DNA from: Kitasatospora sp. NBC_01246
GTDB taxonomy: Bacteria > Actinomycetota > Actinomycetes > Streptomycetales > Streptomycetaceae
Direction: 5' to 3'
Assembly: GCF_036226505.1 (NCBI RefSeq)
Contig: NZ_CP108484.1
Coordinates: 8,279,501-8,343,500 of the forward strand
DNA length: 64,000 nt
The notes below the pieces were generated by a model. That model ran no database searches. It was not told the origin of the DNA and worked only from the letters and a program-made list of their open reading frames with translations. Position 1 is the first letter of the stretch. Each line of letters begins with the position of its first letter. The translations under genes were made by a program, and so were the position numbers. Shown one piece after another: positions 48,196 through 57,204 of the stretch.

Positions 48196-49094
48196 GTGAC
48201 TCCCGAAGACAGTGGCTGCCCCGTACTCGACATGGCCGCCCGGGCCCCGCACGCGCAGAACGCGCTGCTCCGCTCCGCCGGGCCCGCGGTGCGGGTCGAA
48301 CTCCCCGGCGGCGTCATCGCCTGGTCCGTCACCCGGAGCGAGGTGATCCGCGCACTGGCCGGCGACCCCCGGGTCTCCCGGGACCCGCGCAAGCACTGGC
48401 CGGGGCTGGCCGACGTGCCCGAGGGGTGGCCACTGGCACCGCTGGCCCTGCAACAGACCTTCCCAACCTCTACGGGGGCGAACACCGCGCGGCACGGCGG
48501 CGGATGACCCCCTCGTTCGCCGGCGGAGACGACCGACCGACCGAGGAACAGTCCCGCGACACCCTCTTCCTGATGATCGGCGCCGGCTACGAGACCGCCG
48601 TCAACCTGATCACCAGCGCCGTCCACGCCCTGCTGACCCACCGCCGGTTCCTCGCCCTGGTCCACGAGGGAACCCTCGGATGGGAGGACGTCATCGAGGA
48701 GACGCTGCGTCACGAGGGCCCGGTGATGCACCTTCCGCTGCGGTACGCGCTGGAGGACATCGACCTCGGCGAGGGCGTCGTCGTCCGACGGGGTGAGCCG
48801 ATCCTGCTGGCCTTCGGCGCGGCCGGCCGCGACCCGGAGGTCCACCTGGACCGGCCGGACGACTTCGACCCGACCCGCCCGGCCAAGGACCACCTGGCCT
48901 TCGGCCACGGCCCGCACTTCTGCCTCGGCGCCCCGCTGGCACGCCTGGAGGCCGAAGTGGCCCTGTCCGGGTTCTTCGGCTCCTACCCGGACGCCGTCCT
49001 GGCTCCGGAGGGCCCGCCGCCCGTGCGCCTGCGGTCCGCCGTGGTCAACGGCCCGGCCGAGCTCTGGATCGTGCCGGCCCCGGTACCCGCGTGA
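48196..49094 (+). pseudogene. Decayed cytochrome P450 (frameshift plus internal deletion)
   Basis: The first part, from GTG 48196, reads CPVLDMAARAPHAQNALLRSAG to WPLAPLALQQTF, a normal P450 N-terminus. The frame then shifts near 48455-48465. In the new frame NLYGGEHRAARRRMTPSFA is followed at once by EEQSRDTLFLMIGAGYETAVN (I helix), EETLRHEGPV (K helix) and the heme motif FGHGPHFCLGAPLAR. About 130-140 residues between the B/C and I helices are gone. The heme ligand Cys is intact, but the fold cannot be complete. Later parts resemble CYP105/107-like actinomycete enzymes. Confidence 0.85.
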
Positions 49095-49101
49095 CGGCCG
49101 G

Positions 49102-49121
49102 TCCGGCAGTCGCCTGCCGGA
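49102..49121. terminator. Hairpin between the P450 remnant and the DUF4193 gene
   Basis: TCCGGCAG (49102-49109) pairs with CTGCCGGA (49114-49121), with further outer GC pairing. Confidence 0.6.
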
Positions 49122-49214
49122 GCCGGACCGGGGCGGCGGTACCGCGGCCCCGGTCCCCGGTCGCCGTCGTCGGCCGGTCGCGGTCGTCGTTCAGCCGCGG
49201 TCGCGGGCCGGCGG

Positions 49215-49514
49215 TCAGTCGCAGTCGACGCAGAGGGGGCGGCCGTTCTTCATGCGCGAGAGACGGCTGCGGTGGTGCACCAGGAAGCAGTTCACGCAGG
49301 TGAACTCGTCGGACAGCATCGGCTGCACGGTGACGGTGAGTTCCTCGCCCGAGAGGTCCGCGCCGGGCAGCTGGACACCGTCCGTCGATTCGAGCTGGTC
49401 GACGGCGTCGATGGCGCCGGAGGAGGTGTCGGTGCGGCGGGTCTTCAGCTCCTCGATGCTGTCGTGCGACCCGTCGTCGTCGGTCTTGCGGGGGGCGTCG
49501 TAGTCGGTTGCCAC
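49215..49514 (-). CDS. DUF4193 family zinc-ribbon protein
   Basis: The 99-residue protein starts ATDYDAPRKTDDDGSHDSIEELKTRR and has LPGADLSGEELTVTVQPML. It ends with the paired cysteines of FTCVNCFLVHHRSRLSRMKN and PLCVDCD, which form a C4 zinc ribbon. This is the actinobacterial DUF4193 family, whose usual member sits near dut and sigma-factor genes; here it stands alone, so it may be a paralogue. The function is unknown; the ribbon suggests binding to nucleic acid or protein. The GTG at 49514 is used; minus-strand TAAACT (49546-49541) could be the -10. Confidence 0.88.
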   Translation of the reverse strand: MATDYDAPRKTDDDGSHDSIEELKTRRTDTSSGAIDAVDQLESTDGVQLPGADLSGEELTVTVQPMLSDEFTCVNCFLVHHRSRLSRMKNGRPLCVDCD

Positions 49515-50119
49515 AGATGGTCCCTTGTCGTCGTGGTTGAAGTTTACGCCGTGTGCGACGTGCCTGGTGGCGGCCGCGGTGGTCCGCTGGGCAGGGCTGG
49601 CGGCCCGGCCCTCGGGTGGTCGGAGGCCTGGTGGGGGCGGCGGTGCGTGCGGCCGGTCGGGGCGGTCGGGGGCGGGGCGGGGATGGCAGGCGTTCACTCG
49701 CGTCCGACGCGGGTGTTGATCATGCCATGAAGTCCGCCGGGATCCGCCGTCCGCACCCCCGACCGCGATCGCGTGCCACCAGGACGGTGACGAAGCTGCG
49801 GGTCGTCCCGGTACTGTACGGCGGCCGCGCCCCCGACCACGACCGCCGGGCCCGCGCCGCCCCGGCCGGCGCACCCCGGCGGCCCGGCCGGACGGCCTGG
49901 CCCGTTCACGCGGTACGGCCGGCTCGCGTCGGCGCGGAGGGCGCGGAGGGCGCGGACGGCGCACGGTGCGCCGGGCGCGCCGTCCCCACGACCCGTTCGC
50001 ACTCCGTGCGCTCTACCGACGTCCGCGGGCCGCCGCGATGATGAGCGGACCGCACGTGATCCGGGCGACTCCGCCCACCTGCCCCCGGGCAGGCGGACCT
50101 GCGGCGGAAGGGGCCCACC
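49515..50119. other. Intergenic region before the furan operon
   Basis: No gene is supported in these 605 bases. Short tandem repeats of GCGGAGGGC occur near 49936-49962, next to an imperfect GC hairpin. No promoter pair is convincing for the plus-strand operon. Confidence 0.4.
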
Positions 50120-50872
50120 GTGTTGCTTCTCATCTCCCCGGACAGCGTCGAGGAGGCCCTCGACTGCGCGAAGGCCGCGGAGCACCTCGACATCGTCGAC
50201 GTCAAGAAGCCTGACGAGGGCTCGCTCGGCGCGAACTTCCCGTGGGTGATCCGGGAGATCCGCGACGCCGTCCCGGCGGACAAGCCGGTCTCCGCCACCG
50301 TCGGCGACGTCCCGTACAAGCCGGGGACGGTCGCGCAGGCGGCGCTCGGAGCGGCGGTCTCCGGAGCCACGTACATCAAGGTCGGCCTCTACGGGTGCAC
50401 GACCCCGGACCAGGCCGTCGAGGTCATGAGCGGTGTGGTCCGGGCGGTGAAGGACTACCGGCCGGACGCCTTCGTCGTCGCCTCGGGCTACGCGGACGCC
50501 CACCGGATCGGTTGCGTCAACCCGCTCGCCCTGCCCGACATCGCCCTCCGCTCCGGCTCCGACGCGGCCATGCTCGACACCGCGATCAAGGACGGGAGCC
50601 GGCTGTTCGACCACGTCCCGCCGGACGCGTGCGCGGAGTTCGTCCGCCTCGCCCACGGGGCCGGGCTGCTCGCGGCCCTCGCGGGCAGCGTCCGACTCGG
50701 CGACCTCGGCGAGCTGACCCGGATCGGGACCGACATCGTCGGGGTGCGCGGGGCGGTCTGCGAGGGCGGCGACCGCACGGTGGGCAGGATCCGGCCGCAC
50801 CTGGTGGCCGCCTTCCGGGCCGAGATGGACCGGCACGCCCGCGAGCACGCGGCCGCCGTCGCGCAGAGCTGA
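50120..50872 (+). CDS. mfnB: (5-formylfuran-3-yl)methyl phosphate synthase (MfnB family)
   Basis: This 250-residue TIM-barrel enzyme joins two glyceraldehyde 3-phosphate molecules to make 4-(hydroxymethyl)-2-furaldehyde phosphate, the first step to the furan of methanofuran in archaea. The family blocks are [52 protein letters not shown] and [14 protein letters not shown]. Lys29, Lys87, Asp153 and Lys157 line up, with a constant offset of two, with the catalytic residues I recall for the Methanocaldococcus enzyme (27, 85, 151, 155). The GTG at 50120 follows GGAAGGGG. It leads a tight operon with an aldehyde and an alcohol dehydrogenase. Confidence 0.88.
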   Translation: MLLLISPDSVEEALDCAKAAEHLDIVDVKKPDEGSLGANFPWVIREIRDAVPADKPVSATVGDVPYKPGTVAQAALGAAVSGATYIKVGLYGCTTPDQAVEVMSGVVRAVKDYRPDAFVVASGYADAHRIGCVNPLALPDIALRSGSDAAMLDTAIKDGSRLFDHVPPDACAEFVRLAHGAGLLAALAGSVRLGDLGELTRIGTDIVGVRGAVCEGGDRTVGRIRPHLVAAFRAEMDRHAREHAAAVAQS

Positions 50873-50880
50873 CTGCCGGC

Positions 50881-52287
50881 ATGCTGCCGACACCCGTGCC
50901 CCGGCGCTCGCCGGGCCCACGCGGCGAGCACTTCGCCGTCCTCGACCCGGCGACGGGCGAGGCCTTCGACGAGGCTCCCGACCAGCGGCCCGAGGAACTC
51001 GACACCGTCGTCGGCCGGGCCCACCAGGCCTGGCGCGGCTGGCGGGCCGACCCGGCCGCCCGCACCCGCGCGCTGCTCGCGGCGGCCGACGCGGTGGAGG
51101 CGGCCGGCGCCGAGCTGGCCCCGCTGCTCACCCGTGAACAGGGCAAACCCCTCGCCGAGTCGTCCGCCGAGGTCGCCCGCACGGCGGCCCGACTGCGCTA
51201 CTTCGCCGGGCTCGCCCCCGTGCCCCGGCCGATCGACGACGGCCGGCCGGTCCGCAGCGAGGTCCGCTGGCGGTCGCTCGGGCCGGTGGCGGCGATCGTG
51301 CCGTGGAACTTCCCCCTCCAGCTCGCGGCGGCGAAGTTCGCGCCCGCGCTCGCGGCGGGCAACACGGTGGTCCTCAAGCCCTCCCCGTTCACTCCCCTCG
51401 CCACCCGGCTGCTGGGGTCCGTCCTCGCCGGCGCGCTCCCCGAGGGCGTCCTGACGATCGTCACCGGGCTCGAACCGCTCGGTGCCCGGCTCGTCTCCCA
51501 CCCGGGGATCCGGCACGTGAGCTTCACCGGGTCGATCCCGACCGGCCGGGCCGTCGCGGCGGGCGCGGCGCCCTCGCTGGCCCGGATCACCCTGGAGCTG
51601 GGCGGCAACGACGCCGCGATCCTGCTGGAGGACGTGGATGTCGAGCGGATCGCGGACCGGCTGTTCTGGGCGGCGTTCCGCAACTGCGGGCAGGTGTGCA
51701 TGGCGGTCAAGCGCGTCTACGCCCCGGCCCGGCTCCGCGACCAGGTGGTCGAGGCCCTCGCGCAGCGCGCCAGGGCCGCCGTCGTCGGCCCCGGGCTCGA
51801 CCCGGGCACCCAGCTGGGGCCGCTCAACAACGCCCCCCAACTGGCCCGCGTCGAGAGCTACACGGCCCGGGCCCTGGCGGACGGCGCCCGGGCCGCCGCC
51901 GGCGGCCACCGGCTGGACCGGCCGGGCCACTTCTTCGCCCCGACGGTCCTCGCCGATGTCCCGCCGGACAGCCCGGTGGTGACGCAGGAGCAGTTCGGGC
52001 CGGTCCTGCCGGTGCTGGCCTACCGGAGCGTCGACGAGGCCGTCGCGGCGGCCAACGACACCGGCTTCGGTCTGGGCGGTTCGGTCTGGGGGACGGACCT
52101 CGACCGCGCCGAGGCGGTGGCCGACCGGCTGGAGTGCGGGACGGCCTGGATCAACCACCACGCCGAGCTCTCCCTCGCCCAGCCCTTCGCGGGCATCAAG
52201 GAGAGCGGGGTCGGCGTCGCGGGCGGGCCGTGGGGGCTCTACGGGAACCTCAGGCCGTTCGTCGTGCACCGCCCGGAGGAGGGGTGA
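50881..52287 (+). CDS. NAD(P)-dependent aldehyde dehydrogenase
   Basis: This 468-residue ALDH oxidises an aldehyde to a carboxylic acid. The landmarks are PWNFPLQLAAAKFAPALAAG with Asn143, the general base Glu239 in LELGGND, and the nucleophile Cys273 in NCGQVCMAVKR. QFGPVLPVLAY and AWINHH are C-terminal family signatures. The sequence is closest in style to aromatic/semialdehyde dehydrogenases. The start ATG is eight bases after the MfnB stop and its own stop overlaps the next start (GTGA). The likely substrate is the furaldehyde group made by MfnB or by the ADH; this is inferred from the operon. Confidence 0.93.
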   Translation: MLPTPVPRRSPGPRGEHFAVLDPATGEAFDEAPDQRPEELDTVVGRAHQAWRGWRADPAARTRALLAAADAVEAAGAELAPLLTREQGKPLAESSAEVARTAARLRYFAGLAPVPRPIDDGRPVRSEVRWRSLGPVAAIVPWNFPLQLAAAKFAPALAAGNTVVLKPSPFTPLATRLLGSVLAGALPEGVLTIVTGLEPLGARLVSHPGIRHVSFTGSIPTGRAVAAGAAPSLARITLELGGNDAAILLEDVDVERIADRLFWAAFRNCGQVCMAVKRVYAPARLRDQVVEALAQRARAAVVGPGLDPGTQLGPLNNAPQLARVESYTARALADGARAAAGGHRLDRPGHFFAPTVLADVPPDSPVVTQEQFGPVLPVLAYRSVDEAVAAANDTGFGLGGSVWGTDLDRAEAVADRLECGTAWINHHAELSLAQPFAGIKESGVGVAGGPWGLYGNLRPFVVHRPEEG

Positions 52288-53378
52288 GGTTCCGCGCGGC
52301 GGTCCTGCGCTCCCACCAGGGGCCGTTCACGGTCGAGGAGGTGGCCCTGGGGACGGGGCCGGCCGACGGCGAGGTCCTGGTGAGGATCGCGGGCTGCGGG
52401 ATGTGCCGGACGGACCTCGCCGTCCGGCGTTCGGCGGGCCGCTCACCGCTGCCGGCCGTCCTCGGCCACGAGGGGGCGGGAGTCGTGGTGGAGACGGCCG
52501 GCCCGGACACCGGCCTGCACGTCGGGGACCACGTCGTGCTGAGCTTCGACTCCTGCGGCCACTGCCGGAGCTGCCGGGGCGCGGCCCCCGCCTACTGCGA
52601 CTCCTTCGCCGCGCTCAACCTCTTCGGCGGGCGCACGGAGCACGCCGCGCGGTTCACCGACGCGGCCGGGGGAGGACTGGCCCCCCGGTGGTTCGGCCAG
52701 TCCTCGTTCGCCGAGTACGCGGTGGTCCTGGCCCGCAACGCCGTCCGGGTCGACCCCGCACTGCCGGTCGAACTGCTCGGACCGCTCGGCTGCGGCTTCC
52801 TCACCGGCGCCGGAGCGGTCCTGAACACCTTCGCGGCCGGTCCGGGCGACACCGTCGCGGTCTTCGGCGCCGGAGCGGTGGGCCTGGCCGCGGTGATGGC
52901 GGCCACCGCCGCCGGCGCCGTCACCGTGGCCGTCGACCGGTACACCGAACGGCTCGCCCTCGCCGAACGGTTCGGCGCCGTCCCGCTGCCCGCCACCTCG
53001 GCCGACCTGCCCGGCCGCATCCGGCGCCTGACCGACGGCGGCGCCCGGTACGCGCTGGACACCACCGGCTCCGTCCGGCTGATCAACGACGCGCTCCTGG
53101 CGCTGCGCCCGACCGGACACCTCGGACTGGTGGCCCGGCTGAGCGGCGCGCTGGCGATCGAACCGGGGGCACTGGACCGGGGCCGGCGGATCTCCCACCT
53201 CTGCGAAGGTGACGCGGTGCCGGGGCTGCTGGTGCCGAGGCTGACCGCACTGTGGCAGGCCGGGCGGTTCCCCTTCGACCAGCTGATCCGGACGTATCCG
53301 CTCGCCGCGGTCAACGAGGCCGAGCGCGACTGTGACGAGGGGCGCGTGGTCAAGCCCGTGCTGATCCCGGCCGGGTGA
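52284..53378 (+). CDS. Zinc-dependent (aryl-)alcohol dehydrogenase
   Basis: This 364-residue medium-chain dehydrogenase has catalytic zinc ligands Cys41 in GCGMCRTD and His62/Glu63 in GHEGAG. The structural zinc lobe has Cys91, Cys94, Cys97 and Cys105 (DSCGHCRSCRGAAPAYC). The cofactor site is VAVFGAGAVGLAAVMAA, and the acidic VDRYTERL points to NAD. It resembles benzyl/aryl-alcohol dehydrogenases. In this operon it could interconvert a hydroxymethylfuran and the matching furaldehyde. It is translationally coupled to the ALDH and closes the operon. Confidence 0.93.
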   Translation: MRFRAAVLRSHQGPFTVEEVALGTGPADGEVLVRIAGCGMCRTDLAVRRSAGRSPLPAVLGHEGAGVVVETAGPDTGLHVGDHVVLSFDSCGHCRSCRGAAPAYCDSFAALNLFGGRTEHAARFTDAAGGGLAPRWFGQSSFAEYAVVLARNAVRVDPALPVELLGPLGCGFLTGAGAVLNTFAAGPGDTVAVFGAGAVGLAAVMAATAAGAVTVAVDRYTERLALAERFGAVPLPATSADLPGRIRRLTDGGARYALDTTGSVRLINDALLALRPTGHLGLVARLSGALAIEPGALDRGRRISHLCEGDAVPGLLVPRLTALWQAGRFPFDQLIRTYPLAAVNEAERDCDEGRVVKPVLIPAG

Positions 53379-53430
53379 GCCGCCGAGCGGGTGCCTCCGC
53401 ACCGGCTCGCCGCCCCGCGGGGGATGCGAG

Positions 53431-53490
53431 CCCGCGCGGGGGAGAGGTGCCGCCGCGCGGAGTACGTACCGCTTCGCGCCCCCGCGCGGG
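53431..53490. repeat. 12-base inverted repeat before the propeller gene
   Basis: CCCGCGCGGGGG (53431-53442) is complementary to 53479-53490 with a 36-base loop that includes the palindrome GTACGTAC. It could be a late terminator of the furan operon or a structured upstream element. Confidence 0.4.
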
Positions 53491-53625
53491 ATACGTTCGT
53501 TGGCGTATCTTCCGCCGGGATCCCCCGGGACCGTTGACCGCCGTGCCTCCCGACGATTGGCTCGTCGGGAGCCCGCTGCCGGGAGGGAGCCCGGCCGGGC
53601 GATCACCAGGGGAAGGGACAGACCC

Positions 53626-55191
53626 ATGGCACGCACCACCCGCACCACCAGCAACCGGTGGCTGGCCGGCGGCGGCAGCGTCCTCGCGGCGGCTGCCGTA
53701 CTCGCCGTGACCGTCGTGCCCGCCCAGGCCCGTCCGGCGGCGCGCGGCACCGTCCAGGTCAGCGTCGGGGTGAACGGCGCCAGGCCGGACGACCAGTCCT
53801 GGAACCGGCAGATCAGTGCCGACGGCCGCTACGCGCTCTTCACCTCGTGGGCGACCAACCTGGTCTCCCAGCCCGCGAAGAGCGGACGCGACGCCTACGT
53901 CCGCGACCTGGCGACCGGCCGCACCGAGCGGGTCAACCTGTCCGACGACGACAACGCGCTGGACGGCTTCACGGACTACGCCGCGATCAACGCCGACGGC
54001 CGCTACGTCGCCTTCGAGAGCGACGCGGTGAACGTGGTCCCCGGCCTGCCGGTCCCGGGACGCACCGAGGTGTACGTCCGGGACCGCCGCACCGGCCGCA
54101 CCGAACTGGTCAGCGGCGGACCGGTCAGCACCGACACCGACCGGTTCCACGCCTCGTACGCGCCCTCCGTCAGCGCGAACGGCCGCTACGTGGCGTTCGT
54201 CTCCAGCCGGACCGACCTCGTCCCGGCCCCCCAGGGCGACGGCGCCTCGCTGGCCAGGCCCTACACCTGGGACTACAACATCTACGTCACCGACCGCTGG
54301 ACGGGGAAGACCCGCCTGGTGACCCGCGGCGTGGACGGCAAGCCGGGCGACAGCATGTCCCTCAACCCGACGATCAGCGCGGACGGCCGCACCGTCGGCT
54401 TCACCTCGCTGGCAGGCAACCTGCTGCCCGCCGACCAGACCCCCGCCGACCGAACCCCCGCGCCCGCGGCCGGCGCCGCCGGTCCCGCCGCCGACGTGGA
54501 ACTCGCCCCGGGTAGCGGCGCGGACCTCCCCCGCAGCGCCCGGCCCGGTCTGGCCCGGCCGACGACCGGCGTCTACTACACGTACGACGTGGCGTCCGGC
54601 CGGATCTCCGCCGCCAGCCTCGCCCCCGACGGCACGCTCGGCTACGCGAGCTTCGACGCGACGATCAGCCCCGACGGGCGGCGCGCGATCTACGCCCTGC
54701 CCGAGCCCGGCGGGTCGACCAACGGCCACCGGTACCACACCGTGCTGTACGTCCGGGACCTCGGGGAGGGCACCGTCACGAAGATCAGCGGGGGCCTGCC
54801 CGGCACCGCCTCGGTCGGCTCCTCCGACCACGGCCGGATCACCGCCGACAACCGCTGGGTGTACTACTCCTCCGCCGCCGACAACCTGGTGGCGGGCCCG
54901 CAGCACGCGGCCTGGGACGTCTACCGCCACGACCTGCGCACCGGCCGCACCGAGCGGGTCTCCACCGCACCGGACGGCTCGCTCGGCAACGGATCGTCGG
55001 TCGACCCGGCCGTGGACGCCCGCGGCGACACGGTGGTGTTCGGCTCGACCAGCGGCAATCTGCTGACCGGCCCCGGCGGCCCGGAACACACCGACTACCA
55101 GGTCTACGCCCGCATCACCGGGCACCACGGCGACGGCGACGACCAGGGACAGGGCCGGGGACAGGGGCAGGGGCAGGGCCGGGAGGACTGA
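53626..55191 (+). CDS. Secreted TolB/WD-like beta-propeller protein
   Basis: The 521-residue protein has a signal peptide (residues 1-36, ending PAQARPAA). At least six propeller blades share the pattern of Ser-Ala-Asp-Gly-Arg-Tyr followed by hydrophobic strand, Ser/Asn and Leu-Val (SADGRYALFTSWATNLVS, NADGRYVAFESDAVNVV, SANGRYVAFVSSRTDLV, SADGRTVGFTSLAGNLL and others). Each blade ends in a tail like YVRDLATGRTERV. A Gln/Gly-rich basic-acidic tail closes the protein. Such PD40-type propellers bind ligands or proteins outside the cell; no catalytic motif is seen. GGAAGGGA precedes the ATG. Confidence 0.85.
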   Translation: MARTTRTTSNRWLAGGGSVLAAAAVLAVTVVPAQARPAARGTVQVSVGVNGARPDDQSWNRQISADGRYALFTSWATNLVSQPAKSGRDAYVRDLATGRTERVNLSDDDNALDGFTDYAAINADGRYVAFESDAVNVVPGLPVPGRTEVYVRDRRTGRTELVSGGPVSTDTDRFHASYAPSVSANGRYVAFVSSRTDLVPAPQGDGASLARPYTWDYNIYVTDRWTGKTRLVTRGVDGKPGDSMSLNPTISADGRTVGFTSLAGNLLPADQTPADRTPAPAAGAAGPAADVELAPGSGADLPRSARPGLARPTTGVYYTYDVASGRISAASLAPDGTLGYASFDATISPDGRRAIYALPEPGGSTNGHRYHTVLYVRDLGEGTVTKISGGLPGTASVGSSDHGRITADNRWVYYSSAADNLVAGPQHAAWDVYRHDLRTGRTERVSTAPDGSLGNGSSVDPAVDARGDTVVFGSTSGNLLTGPGGPEHTDYQVYARITGHHGDGDDQGQGRGQGQGQGRED

Positions 55192-55238
55192 CCGGCGCCA
55201 CCGCTCGGACCTCGGAGCGCGGACGGCGGTGGGCCGTG

Positions 55239-55268
55239 CGGTGGGGGCGGGCCGATCCGCCCCCACCG
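55239..55268 (+). terminator. Propeller gene terminator
   Basis: CGGTGGGGGCGG (55239-55250) pairs perfectly with 55257-55268, loop GCCGAT, about 48 bases after the stop. Confidence 0.8.
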
Positions 55269-55450
55269 GAAGGATGGGTTACCGAGAGGTGGCGCCCTGT
55301 CAACTGCGTTGTACCCGACCGAATGTCACGGTTCCGTCGCCGTCCTGTCCTCATGATTGTGACGCTGTGCATGCCACCATTCGCGGTCGGCCGGTCGTCC
55401 TGTGGTGTGTCCGAACACAGTTCAGTACGCGCCACCATCGGGGAGCCACC

Positions 55451-56209
55451 ATGTTCGTCCGCCGCCGCCGTCCGCTGCTCGTCTCCGTCGTGCTCGTCGC
55501 CGGGGCGGGTCTCGCGTTGACCGCCTGCGGGCCCGACAACACCGACGCGGCCGGCGGCTCGACGGCGCCCGCGACCACCGCGGTGGCCGTGACGCCCTCC
55601 GCGACGGGCGCGCCGGCCACCGGTGCCCCCTCGGCGCCGGCCGGTGCCACCGGTGCGCCCAGGACGAGCGCGCCGGCCACCGGAGCGGCGTCGCACACGC
55701 CGTCCGGGGTGAGCCCGTCGAGCGGCACCCGGCCCGACGGCGGGAGTGCCGGCGCCGCCGCCCGCCCGTGCGCCATCGACAGCCTGGCGATCCACGCGAC
55801 GGCCCGGGCGGGGGCCCCGACCCAGTGGGTGATCGAGGTACGCAACAGCGGTACGGCCGCCTGCAGCCTGAGCTCCACCCCGGGGGTCGACCTGGGCAAC
55901 TCCACCGCCGCCGACCGGAGCAAGAACATCAAGCCGGTGCTCGCGAGTGGCACAGCGCGGTTCGCCGTCCCGGCGGGCCAGAGCGCCTACGCGGTGATCG
56001 ACCTCGACCCGAGCGGTGCCACCACGGGTACCGTCCCCGGCATCAACGAGCTCAACGTGCTGGTCGACGACGACGACACCAACATGCCGCTCGCCAACAC
56101 CCGGAACTTCCCGCTCGGCAGCGGCGCACGGGTCCTGAACCCGCAGATGGGCATCTACCGGTCCAGCGTGGCGGAGGCGGTCACCTCGATGGCCGCCGCC
56201 CCCAACTAG
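55451..56209 (+). CDS. DUF4232 lipoprotein
   Basis: This 252-residue protein has a basic N-terminus (FVRRRRPLLVSVVLVAGAG) and the lipobox LTAC with the lipidated Cys near residue 26. A long Ala/Thr/Pro/Ser linker (about 33-105) leads to a DUF4232 domain (about 108-240): PCAIDSLAIHATARAG, WVIEVRNSGTAACSLSSTPGVDL, FAVPAGQSAYAVIDLDP. It is probably attached to the outer face of the membrane; its function is unknown. The ATG follows GGGGAGCCACC. Confidence 0.88.
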   Translation: MFVRRRRPLLVSVVLVAGAGLALTACGPDNTDAAGGSTAPATTAVAVTPSATGAPATGAPSAPAGATGAPRTSAPATGAASHTPSGVSPSSGTRPDGGSAGAAARPCAIDSLAIHATARAGAPTQWVIEVRNSGTAACSLSSTPGVDLGNSTAADRSKNIKPVLASGTARFAVPAGQSAYAVIDLDPSGATTGTVPGINELNVLVDDDDTNMPLANTRNFPLGSGARVLNPQMGIYRSSVAEAVTSMAAAPN

Positions 56210-56248
56210 CCGACCCGCCCGGCTCGGCCCGGCCCGGGGGAGGGCCGG

Positions 56249-56287
56249 CGGGCACGGCCGGGGTCCTGGCGACCCCGGCCGTGCCCG
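56249..56287. terminator. Bidirectional terminator
   Basis: A perfect 17-base-pair stem (56249-56265 with 56271-56287) lies between the converging lipoprotein and PRC/YsnF genes. Confidence 0.85.
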
Positions 56288-56349
56288 CCCGCGCGTTCTG
56301 CTCCCGTGCCCGTCCGGACATCGGTACCGCGCTCGGCGGCGCCGGTGGC

Positions 56350-57204
56350 TCAGCGGCGCCGGTCCTTGCCCGTCGCGGGCGGGTCCTCGGGCAGCTCCGC
56401 CTCGATCCGCTCCTTGCGGACCGTGCCGGTCACGGTCTCCTGCTCGACGAGCTCCTCGGTGGTCAGCCGCACCCGTTCCACCGGCACGGCCTCGGTCCGG
56501 ACCACCGGCCGTTCCTCGTGCAGCACGACCTCGTGCTCGGCCTCGCCGATGGGCTCACCGGCGAGTGCGGCGTCCCGGTCGGCCTCGGTGATCGGCTCGC
56601 GTTCGACGCGGACCTCCTCGTGGCGCACCGGTACGGTCCGCTGCTGCTCCTCCTCCACGACGTACTTGCGCAGGCGGGCGCGGCCGGCCTCGTGGCGTTC
56701 GGTCCCGACGGTCATCCGTTCCTCGGAGCGGGTCATCGCGTCGTCCTGGTCGGCCGCGGTACCCGCCCGGGCGCCCGTACCCGCGGTGGCGGCGGCAGCG
56801 CCTGCCGCGCCGGTGGCCGCGGTCCGGTCCCCGGAGTGGGCCCACCCGCCGTCGCCGGGCTGGTTGGCCTCGTGCCAGGCGTTGTCCCAGGCGATGCCGT
56901 AGTGGTCGTACAGACGGTGCTCCTCCTGGGCGGAGAGGTGGTTGCCGCCGTCGACGTCGACGTTGGGCGCGTCCTTGACGGTGGCCTTCGGGTAGGGCAC
57001 TTCGAGGTGGTCGTCGACGATCCGGGCATCGCGGATCGGGACGAACGACTCGCTCGTCCCGAACCATCCGGTCTTGACGCTCACCCACTCCGGCTTGCCC
57101 GTCATGTCGTCGAGGAACAGGTGGTCGGCCTTGCCGATGCGGTGGCCGTCGGCATCGTGGACCGGGTGGTCGAGGACGGTACGGATCTGCTGTTCGGTGA
57201 TCAT
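56350..57204 (-). CDS. PRC-barrel and YsnF (DUF2382) stress protein
   Basis: The 284-residue protein has an N-terminal PRC-barrel domain (about residues 5-80; HPVHDADGHRIGKADHLFLDD, WVSVKTGWFGTSESFVPI). An Ala/Gly linker follows, then a DUF2382/YsnF domain (about 160-270) made of ERMTVGTERHEAGRARLRKYV, TVPVRHEEVRVEREPI and VLHEERPVVRTEAVPVERVRL repeats. Such proteins are linked to general stress responses, but the mechanism is unknown. It is highly charged and cytoplasmic. AGGAGG stands before the ATG at 57204. Confidence 0.92.
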   Translation of the reverse strand: MITEQQIRTVLDHPVHDADGHRIGKADHLFLDDMTGKPEWVSVKTGWFGTSESFVPIRDARIVDDHLEVPYPKATVKDAPNVDVDGGNHLSAQEEHRLYDHYGIAWDNAWHEANQPGDGGWAHSGDRTAATGAAGAAAATAGTGARAGTAADQDDAMTRSEERMTVGTERHEAGRARLRKYVVEEEQQRTVPVRHEEVRVEREPITEADRDAALAGEPIGEAEHEVVLHEERPVVRTEAVPVERVRLTTEELVEQETVTGTVRKERIEAELPEDPPATGKDRRR

